From: Candidatus Eiseniibacteriota bacterium | GTDB taxonomy: Bacteria > Arandabacterota > Arandabacteria > JAGLYR01 | Length of the DNA stretch: 12,695 nucleotides | Assembly: GCA_023132135.1 (NCBI GenBank) | Contig: JAGLYR010000050.1 | Span: 1 to 12,695 of the forward strand | Reading direction: 5' to 3' | Shown: positions 1 to 5,016 of the stretch, in pieces | How positions within the stretch are numbered: position 1 is the first letter of the stretch | Layout of the letters: each line of letters begins with the position of its first letter | The notes under the pieces: model-generated | Told to the model about the DNA's origin: nothing | The model's input: the letters and a program-made list of their open reading frames with translations, nothing else | Databases searched by the model: none | Translations under genes and position numbers: made by a program

Positions 1-19
1 CGGCCCCTCGCGACGAAAC

Positions 20-39
20 CTGGTGAGAAACGCAGGCTA
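20..39 (+). repeat. Dispersed 20-bp repeat, copy 1
   Basis: The sequence is CTGGTGAGAAACGCAGGCTA. It differs by one base (C for T at position 12) from copy 2 at 1016-1035 and by two from copy 3 at 2211-2230; all three lie in the same orientation. Flanking bases are not conserved, so the unit is the 20-mer itself. Read in the frame starting at base 3, the preceding bases end in ...DETW-stop with TGA at 24-26. This is the same TGG-TGA register as the stop of the regulator gene in copy 2, so copy 1 may also close an upstream gene that lies outside the window. The function is unknown. Confidence 0.75.
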
Positions 40-143
40 AACGGGACCATGCTCCGACCAGCTCAGAGCCGAGATTAAGGGGAGGGCCGAAGCGCGGTCG
101 TCCTACTTCGATCACCGTACTTGTGGCCCGGTCCACGAATTGC

Positions 144-173
144 TTGACCCGGATCGGGGAATCCGTCTAGCAT
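144..173 (+). promoter_or_regulatory. Predicted promoter of the TrmB-type regulator gene, with internal dyad
   Basis: TTGACC (144-149) and TAGCAT (168-173) are separated by 18 bp and resemble a sigma-70 promoter. Transcription would start near 180, about 39 nt before the GTG start. A 5-bp inverted repeat, CGGAT-N6-ATCCG (150-165), sits between the two boxes, where a bound repressor would block polymerase. Autoregulation by the TrmB-like product is a possible reading, not shown. No other convincing promoter is seen in 1-218. Confidence 0.5.
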
Positions 174-218
174 GTTGCTCTTGGGCGATGGATGGTGGGA
201 TGCTGATCCGGAGGGAAC

Positions 219-1022
219 GTGGCCGAGGTAGTCGATCTTCTGGTGAATCTGGGCTTGGCCCGCAACGAGGCGAAGGTCTACCTTGCCCTCCTCGAGAGGA
301 AGAATCTCGCAGCGGCGGAGGTGGCCAACCTTTCAGGTGTGCCCCGGCAGAAGGTCTACGAGATCCTCAAGCGACTGAGCGCCAGAGGGCTTTGTCACCT
401 GGAGCCCGGAAGACCCCAGCGCTTCAGGGCGGTGGATCCGGTGCCGGCGCTGGGAGAGTACGTCGAGCACTGCAGAAAGGAACAGGAGGAACGGGAGGAC
501 ACCGCCACGCGGCTGGGACAGCTCCTACGCCGCCGGTACGAGCGTGGCAAGGATCTCTCGGATCCCTTGGACTACATTACCGTGCTCAAGCATCCGAAGC
601 GAATCGGCGAGGCATTTCGGGCCTACGAGGCCGAGTCTGCGAGCGAGATCCTGCTTCTCATGAAAGAGCCATACGCGCTGCAGCCTCCCACAGTGCTGGC
701 CAAGGAGTTCGCCGGGAGGGGCGGGAAGCTGCGGGTCATATGCGAGTCCGAAAACCTCCGGTCGGAGAAGATGTTGCAGGTATTTGAAGGAATACTGGAA
801 CACGGGGGACAGATTCGCCATCTGGAAGCGCTTCCTTCCAAGCTGGCGATCTTCGACACCAGGATTGTCATGCTACCGCTGGAAGACCCCGTGGCGGGGG
901 AGCAGCTGACGACCGTGATCGTGGAGCATCCACCGTTTGCCAGTCTGCTGAGAGTCGCCTTCCACGCGCTCTGGGAGCGCGCTGCAGTTGTCGGCAAAGG
1001 TACCGTAGCAGAAAACTGGTGA
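219..1022 (+). CDS. TrmB-family transcriptional regulator
   Basis: This is a 267-aa cytoplasmic DNA-binding protein. Residues 5-75 form the TrmB winged helix: an 'LGLARNEAKVYLALLE' opening, a recognition-helix region 'SGVPRQKVYEILKRLSARGL' (39-58), and a wing leading to 'RFRAVDP'. Residues 80-108 are charged and probably a helical linker. Residues 120-255 match the phospholipase-D-like effector region of TrmB proteins, including 'GGKLRVI' and the late 'LPSKLAIFDTRIVMLPLEDP' block. TrmB proteins often sense sugars, and those best studied are archaeal; the ligand here cannot be read. The start is GTG with GGAGGG at 210-215 just upstream. The stop TGA lies inside repeat copy 2, so the last residue (Trp) is encoded by the repeat. 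It is convergent with rtcA, 17 bp away. The target may be itself (dyad in its promoter) or a neighbour. Confidence 0.85.
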   Translation: MAEVVDLLVNLGLARNEAKVYLALLERKNLAAAEVANLSGVPRQKVYEILKRLSARGLCHLEPGRPQRFRAVDPVPALGEYVEHCRKEQEEREDTATRLGQLLRRRYERGKDLSDPLDYITVLKHPKRIGEAFRAYEAESASEILLLMKEPYALQPPTVLAKEFAGRGGKLRVICESENLRSEKMLQVFEGILEHGGQIRHLEALPSKLAIFDTRIVMLPLEDPVAGEQLTTVIVEHPPFASLLRVAFHALWERAAVVGKGTVAENW

Positions 1023-1035
1023 GAAATGCAGGCTA
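1016..1035 (+). repeat. Dispersed 20-bp repeat, copy 2 (overlaps regulator stop codon)
   Basis: The sequence is CTGGTGAGAAATGCAGGCTA. Bases 1017-1022 are the final TGG and TGA of the regulator gene, and the repeat fills most of the 17-bp gap to the stop of the convergent rtcA gene (1040). No stem-loop with a U-tract is visible here, so this is not an ordinary terminator, although the weak CTG-N10-CAG pairing inside the unit is shared by all three copies. Confidence 0.8.
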
Positions 1036-1039
1036 GCGA

Positions 1040-2116
1040 TCACGTGGATCTGCGGACCGTGACCTTGCCGGACTTTGTTGTCTCGACACAGGGACCCAGG
1101 AAACGGGAGATCGTCTCTGCATTGGTTCGGAGGTGCCGGGTGATCCGGTCGGTCGTGAAGGTTAGAGCCGTTCCGGACAGAACAGCGGGGAGGAGCAACT
1201 GGTCCGCTAGATGCAGGTCCAGGCAGGCGTCACTCTCCAGAAATGCCAGGGCTTGGTCCGCTGTCTGCAGGGAAACCTTGTCCGCCCGTTTCCCCGACTC
1301 CGCCAGGCCGGTGAATCCGCCTGCAATGAGGGAGTCTCCTCCGGCGTTCAGCCGGGTGTCGGAAAAGACGCGGATGAAGACGTAAGTTCCTGTGGACCCT
1401 CTCTTCTCCACGATCCGTGTTTCGGTGGGCCAGTTCCTGGCTTTCAACCGGCGGGCTACCATCTTGACCATCCGTTCGGCGATGTTCCCGGGCAAGGAGC
1501 ACACGACAGCCGTAGTCTCGATGCGGATTTGCTTGCGAGATGGGCGCTTGAGACGGAGGGGCTTTGCCTGAGGTGCCGGAGATCCGGCGGAAGATCCAGC
1601 CGCCTGGCCGGTGACTTCGATTCCAATCTGCCCTCCTCCCCGGGGATAGAAGCCGTACCGGAGAAGCCGCGGGCGGAGCTGCAGCCCCAGGAGAGCGAGG
1701 ACGGGCGCATACACACTGCGGAGATAGTCCAGTGGCGGCGACCAGGCAACGTGGGTGCCGCCGCGGATGCGGAGGAGGGAAACGCCGTTCGCTCGCAGGA
1801 GCGGGAGGGCTGCCGCCTGAGCTACCAGAGTTGTTGCTCCCGCGGTACCCACCTCTTCATCGTAATTCCCGGGCCGAATGGCGCCGGGCGTGAAGGTCAG
1901 CGTGCGCGACCCCCCCTCGGCGCCCTCTACAGTCGCGCCGCAGACTTGCGCCACGGCGCGCACGGAGGTCAGATGCTGCGCCTTGAGGCCCGGCTGGGGT
2001 CTCCCGGCGCGGATGCGAGTGATCCGGAAGGGTTTGCCGAGCCAGGCCGAGAGGGAAAGGGCGGTCCGCAGTACCTGTCCCCCACCTTCACCTTTGCTGC
2101 CGTCGATGTTGATCAT
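1040..2116 (-). CDS. rtcA: RNA 3'-terminal phosphate cyclase
   Basis: The 358-aa product uses ATP to turn an RNA 3'-phosphate into a 2',3'-cyclic phosphate, through an enzyme-AMP (histidine) intermediate. The opening 'IDGSKGEGGGQVLRTALSLS' and 'IRAGRPQPGLKAQHL' (35-49) match the family closely. 'YGFYPRGGGQI' (154-164) is the family signature, with Tyr where Arg/His is usual in the first position. 'HLADQLLLP' is at 302-310. 'RHLRTN' carries the expected adenylated histidine at His328. The length is close to that of E. coli RtcA (about 340 aa). The ATG start has GGAG six bases upstream. In Enterobacteria rtcA pairs with the ligase rtcB under the sigma-54 activator RtcR; neither is in this window, and the neighbour is a TrmB-type regulator instead. 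Repeat copies 2 and 3 flank the gene. A lone GTATCA half-site (2137-2142) lies about 21 bp upstream of the start. Confidence 0.95.
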   Translation of the reverse strand: MINIDGSKGEGGGQVLRTALSLSAWLGKPFRITRIRAGRPQPGLKAQHLTSVRAVAQVCGATVEGAEGGSRTLTFTPGAIRPGNYDEEVGTAGATTLVAQAAALPLLRANGVSLLRIRGGTHVAWSPPLDYLRSVYAPVLALLGLQLRPRLLRYGFYPRGGGQIGIEVTGQAAGSSAGSPAPQAKPLRLKRPSRKQIRIETTAVVCSLPGNIAERMVKMVARRLKARNWPTETRIVEKRGSTGTYVFIRVFSDTRLNAGGDSLIAGGFTGLAESGKRADKVSLQTADQALAFLESDACLDLHLADQLLLPAVLSGTALTFTTDRITRHLRTNAETISRFLGPCVETTKSGKVTVRRST

Positions 2117-2210
2117 TCCCGTCTCCGCTGGTCAGAGTATCAGACTACCCGGATTGGTCCTGGAGAGCAAGATGAACCTTGAGCCCGATATCCGGACCGG
2201 CTTCCGGCCG

Positions 2211-2230
2211 CTGGTGAGAAATGCAGGGTA
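2211..2230 (+). repeat. Dispersed 20-bp repeat, copy 3
   Basis: The sequence is CTGGTGAGAAATGCAGGGTA, one base different from copy 2. It lies in the 244-bp region between the starts of rtcA and the beta-propeller gene, so this copy does not overlap a gene end. An imperfect tandem duplication follows at once: ATCTGCGCA (2231-2239), ATCTGCGGCA (2240-2249). The repeat's GCAG (2223-2226) can pair with CTGC (2233-2236), giving a very short hairpin. No convincing promoter for the downstream gene was found in this region. Confidence 0.75.
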
Positions 2231-2360
2231 ATCTGCGCAATCTGCGGCAAAGGGGTCCGATCATCACCAATTCTGCTCAAGGAAAGGGACGTTTCTCTCG
2301 ATAGGTAGATACGCAGAGACATGGACGAGTTGAACGCGCCCAGTGAGAGGGGACGGGTGC

Positions 2361-3416
2361 ATGCTTCCGTATTGCCATCGCAGAACCCTGCGAATACTGC
2401 TTGCCGCCGTCGCGATCGCCGGTTTTCCTTCCTGCGGTAACGACCCGCTGGCCCCGGCGTGGACCCGGGACAGCCTGCCGGTGACAGGAGAAGTGCTTTT
2501 TCTCAGCAACCGGGCGGGAGATGCCAACTATCTCTACATCCTGAACGGCGACGGAACGGAAGCCCTGCCCGTACTCCCAGGACAGACAGCTGTTCACGAT
2601 GCCACCTGGAGCCACGATGGCCTGACCATCGCATACACGGCGGACGTCCTGTACGATTCCACGGCCTACGGGGCAGACATCTATCTGATCGGCCGCTACG
2701 GAGCGCTTCCGTGGCCGCTGGTAACCTCCCGTGGTTCAGACAGACAGCCCCGATGGAGTCCGGACGATGCCAGCATAGCGTTCCTCAGCCAACGGGAGCA
2801 ACCCGGCCATGGCATCTACGTCATCAACGCCGATGGAACCCGGGAGCGTCTGCTTGTTGCCGGGGATTTCCCGGAGGAGTGGGGCTCGTGGAGTCCGGAT
2901 GGGACATCCATCGTGGTCACTGCGGATACGAGCGGGTTCATGCGTCTGGTAGACGTGGAGACGGGGGAGACGACGTCACTGGTCGAGGGACACAGCCCGG
3001 CCTATTCCCCCACCGGGGACTGGATTGCCTATCACAACCATGGGATTCACCTGATCAAGCCGGACGAGTCCGAACAGCGCACCCTCACCAGCTACGGCAA
3101 CGGGTTCCGGTGGAGTCCCCAGGGGCAGTTCCTCAGCTTCCGGGACACGGATCCATACACGCCATATGCTCTGGAAGTCATCGGTGTGGATGGAACCGGC
3201 CACCGGACGATTGTCCAGTACCAGGAATATTGGCGCTACATCCGGGACCACTCCTGGAGCCCGGATGAGAACTACATCGTCTTCGGGACAGCTCTGGACA
3301 TGAACGGCTTTGATACCGCTATCTTCGTGGCCACCCTCACGGACAGTACGATCTCGGTGGAGCAGGTCACGAGCTTCCCCGGAACGAACGAGCGGCCGAA
3401 GTGGCGTCCAGAGTAG
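2361..3416 (+). CDS. TolB/PD40-type beta-propeller exported protein, probable lipoprotein
   Basis: This 351-aa protein has a basic N-terminus (HRRTLR), a hydrophobic stretch at 10-23 and Cys25 as possible lipidation site. The lipobox 'FPSC' is not canonical (Phe at -3, Pro at -2), so a plain signal peptide is also possible. After it come PD40-type blades, each with a 'W/YSP-DG-xx-IA' core: 'ATWSHDGLTIAY' (81-92), 'PRWSPDDASIAF' (130-141), 'GSWSPDGTSIVV' (175-186), 'PAYSPTGDWIAY' (213-224), 'FRWSPQGQFLSF' (249-260), 'HSWSPDENYIVF' (297-308), with 'PKWRPE' at the very end. This suits a propeller of about six blades, as in the C-terminal domain of TolB. There is no enzyme motif, so a binding or scaffold role is inferred. 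I chose ATG 2361 because GAGGGG (2347-2352) lies 8 bp upstream; the in-frame GTG at 2343 has no such site. Convergent with the next gene. Confidence 0.8.
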   Translation: MLPYCHRRTLRILLAAVAIAGFPSCGNDPLAPAWTRDSLPVTGEVLFLSNRAGDANYLYILNGDGTEALPVLPGQTAVHDATWSHDGLTIAYTADVLYDSTAYGADIYLIGRYGALPWPLVTSRGSDRQPRWSPDDASIAFLSQREQPGHGIYVINADGTRERLLVAGDFPEEWGSWSPDGTSIVVTADTSGFMRLVDVETGETTSLVEGHSPAYSPTGDWIAYHNHGIHLIKPDESEQRTLTSYGNGFRWSPQGQFLSFRDTDPYTPYALEVIGVDGTGHRTIVQYQEYWRYIRDHSWSPDENYIVFGTALDMNGFDTAIFVATLTDSTISVEQVTSFPGTNERPKWRPE

Positions 3417-3433
3417 ACAGCGACGTCGCGTCC

Positions 3434-4753
3434 TCAGGGCATGGTTTCCATGAGCAGATTCGTGCCGTCTTGCTGCTTCACCAGATCGAAAGCGTCGACC
3501 ATCTTGCCCGTCACGGTCATCGCCCGGTAGTGAAGAGTGTCCTGCGTCACCGTGATCACCTGGTAGAGCTGCGTGTTCTCCGCGGTCCGGACCATCCACG
3601 GTGCACGAGTCAGGTCGTACATCTTCGGCCCGCTGATGGACACAACGTAGACCGTGCCGCGTCCGGAACGCCGCCGGGCGGAGTCGGTGGAAGCATCGCA
3701 CCCGCGGCCGTAGGCGTGATCATGTCCCTGGAGGGCCAGATCCACCCCGTAGCGGTCGAAAAGCGGTTGCCAGAGGTCCCTCAACCTCCGGTTGTCGCGG
3801 CCCCCGAACGTTGAGAACACGGGGTGGTGGAACGTCACCACGGTCCAGCGATTCGGATTGCGTATGAGAACGCCCTCAAGCCAGACGGCCTGTTCCTCCA
3901 TCTTCTCATTGGAATTGAGGGAGATGACGCGGACGCCCTGGTAGTCGATGAAGTAGGTCTGTTCCTCGAGCCCGCTGAGTCGACCGACGGGCAGCGTGAA
4001 TTGTGCGTTCCAGTAGGGTGTGAGCGAGGCATCCTCTTCGCCGCCGTGCCGCTCATGGTTTCCGGGCGTCAGGATACTCGGGAGCATGGCAAAGATCCAC
4101 CCGCCCGCCTCAAACCACTCACCCCACAACTGATCGCGATAGCCCGCGGTGACCAGATCGCCGGCATGAACCATGAAGCGCGCATCGGGAACATCGGAGT
4201 AGGCTGCCCGGATGGCCCGGGACCACATGGAGAGGATTGCATTCTGGGCATCTCCCAGGTATATGAAGGAAAAGGGCTCTGCGCGATCGCTTGCCGTACG
4301 GAACTGGAACCATTCGCTCCATGTGTCCTGGCTGCCGACACGGTAGGCGTACAGCATGTTGGGACGCAGGCGGGTGAAATTCACGGAATGGTAACAGGCT
4401 GTTACTCCATCCATCTCAAGACGTGTTGTCTCCGCCTGGACGCGGATCGCCCGATCACCGAAATCCGGCGAGGGGTCTGCCGGCGCAATCATGGCGCAGC
4501 CTTGCTCCACCGTCGAGTCGGTGCGCCAGGTGACGGCCTGTGAAGTCGCAGGATCTCCCGCCCACGTCAGGATAATCCGGTCCGGGTACACGGAGGGGGG
4601 ATATGAGCGGGGTGATTGCTCCCGCCAGTCTGCTTGAGCACGGTCCGTCGTGCAGGATGTAATCAGGCACGGCAGGAGCAGCGCAAGAATGGCAACGGAG
4701 CAACCGAACATCCGGGTTCCCTGTTTCCGTAGCAGATTCGCACGCTTTCCCAC
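3434..4753 (-). CDS. Purple-acid-phosphatase-like metallophosphoesterase lipoprotein
   Basis: Taken from the GTG at 4753 this is 439 aa: basic n-region, hydrophobic 16-31, lipobox 'LITSC' with Cys34. Residues 57-152 resemble the fibronectin-like N-terminal domain of purple acid phosphatases ('PDRIILTWAGDPATSQAVTW', later 'LRPNMLYAYRVG'). The calcineurin-like core follows, with metal-binding motifs GD-A-Q (167-170), HAGD (196-199), GNHE (231-234), FHH (308-310) and GHDHAY (343-348). It should hydrolyse phosphate monoesters or diesters at the cell envelope with a two-metal centre. The tyrosine of GDxxY that gives true purple enzymes their Fe(III) ligand is Thr202 here. The frame stays open up to 4939. 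I preferred 4753 because AAGGTGG lies 5 bp upstream and it gives a complete lipoprotein signal; ATG 4711 would lose the basic residues. It is divergent from the S46 peptidase across a region with two shared operators. Confidence 0.85.
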   Translation of the reverse strand: MGKRANLLRKQGTRMFGCSVAILALLLPCLITSCTTDRAQADWREQSPRSYPPSVYPDRIILTWAGDPATSQAVTWRTDSTVEQGCAMIAPADPSPDFGDRAIRVQAETTRLEMDGVTACYHSVNFTRLRPNMLYAYRVGSQDTWSEWFQFRTASDRAEPFSFIYLGDAQNAILSMWSRAIRAAYSDVPDARFMVHAGDLVTAGYRDQLWGEWFEAGGWIFAMLPSILTPGNHERHGGEEDASLTPYWNAQFTLPVGRLSGLEEQTYFIDYQGVRVISLNSNEKMEEQAVWLEGVLIRNPNRWTVVTFHHPVFSTFGGRDNRRLRDLWQPLFDRYGVDLALQGHDHAYGRGCDASTDSARRRSGRGTVYVVSISGPKMYDLTRAPWMVRTAENTQLYQVITVTQDTLHYRAMTVTGKMVDAFDLVKQQDGTNLLMETMP

Positions 4754-4803
4754 GAGGACCACCTTTCCCGCACATCCGCAGCAACCGTCCTCCGGCCGGC
4801 GGC

Positions 4804-4825
4804 GTATCATCAGACCGAATGATAC
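4804..4825. promoter_or_regulatory. Predicted operator O2, GTATCAT-N8-ATGATAC dyad
   Basis: Perfect 7-bp arms (4804-4810 and 4819-4825) are separated by 8 bp. The right arm covers the predicted -10 box of the phosphoesterase gene and the left arm lies just past its predicted start of transcription, so a protein bound here would repress that gene. The half-site GTATCA is the same as in O1 at 4916-4932, so one regulator may bind both. Confidence 0.55.
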
Positions 4826-4848
4826 ATGAGGGTCACTCTCCCTGTCGA
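4819..4848 (-). promoter_or_regulatory. Predicted promoter of the phosphoesterase lipoprotein gene
   Basis: On the minus strand TCGACA (4848-4843, five of six bases of the TTGACA consensus) and TATCAT (4824-4819) are 18 bp apart. Transcription would begin near 4812, about 59 nt before the GTG start at 4753. The -10 box is embedded in operator O2. Confidence 0.45.
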
Positions 4849-4915
4849 GGAAATGGTGACAGCGGTTCTCTGACCCAGATCGTCGGCAGGAAGCGAAACA
4901 TTCCCCAATAGCGAA

Positions 4916-4932
4916 CCGTATCATTGATACGG
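4916..4932. promoter_or_regulatory. Predicted operator O1, 17-bp perfect palindrome
   Basis: CCGTATCATTGATACGG has perfect 8-bp arms around one central base. With only one base between the arms it cannot fold as a terminator hairpin, and it lies between divergent genes, so a binding site for a dimeric regulator is the best reading. It is centred about 45 bp upstream of the predicted transcription start of the S46 peptidase gene, near the place where activators contact polymerase. Confidence 0.6.
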
Positions 4933-4953
4933 CTACCAAGTACGCGCAGTGTG

Positions 4954-4962
4954 TGCTACACT
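4954..4962 (+). promoter_or_regulatory. Predicted extended -10 promoter of the S46 peptidase gene
   Basis: TGCTACACT gives the TGN extension followed by TACACT as -10 box (4957-4962). No good -35 box lies 16-18 bp upstream (TACCAA at 4934-4939 is weak), which fits an extended -10 promoter or one needing an activator at O1. Transcription would start near 4969, about 48 nt before the ATG. Confidence 0.4.
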
Positions 4963-5016
4963 GCCCGGTTCATTATCAAGTGCGGATTGTCACAACCTAC
5001 CCACAGGAGGACCCGA

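Noticed and set aside
3-26. Possible 3' end of an upstream gene (ending DETW-stop)
   Set aside because: Seven codons cannot be called as a gene; it is recorded only in connection with the repeat register.
1026-1385. Open frame starting with the ATG inside repeat copy 2
   Set aside because: It has a GGTGAG sequence upstream that could pass for a ribosome binding site, but it lies antisense to rtcA and has no recognisable domain. The ATG is noted only because it belongs to the repeat.
1211-2182. 323-codon open frame on the plus strand opposite rtcA
   Set aside because: rtcA is unmistakable on the other strand; the plus-strand translation looks random.
20-2230. Integron cassette array or CRISPR reading of the 20-bp repeats
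   Set aside because: Spacing of about 1 kb rules out CRISPR. The units lack the imperfect inverted arms expected of attC sites, no integrase is present and the two genes face opposite ways.
2117-2360. Promoter for the beta-propeller gene (for example TAGATA at 2306)
   Set aside because: No -35 box lies at a suitable distance, so no promoter is called.
3420-3429. 10-bp palindrome GCGACGTCGC between the convergent propeller and phosphoesterase genes
   Set aside because: It has no loop, so it cannot act as a hairpin terminator, and a 10-bp palindrome is common in GC-rich DNA.
4754-4939. Longer N-terminus of the phosphoesterase lipoprotein (start at 4939)
   Set aside because: It would bury the lipoprotein signal about 60 residues inside the protein and read through the operators and the predicted promoter.
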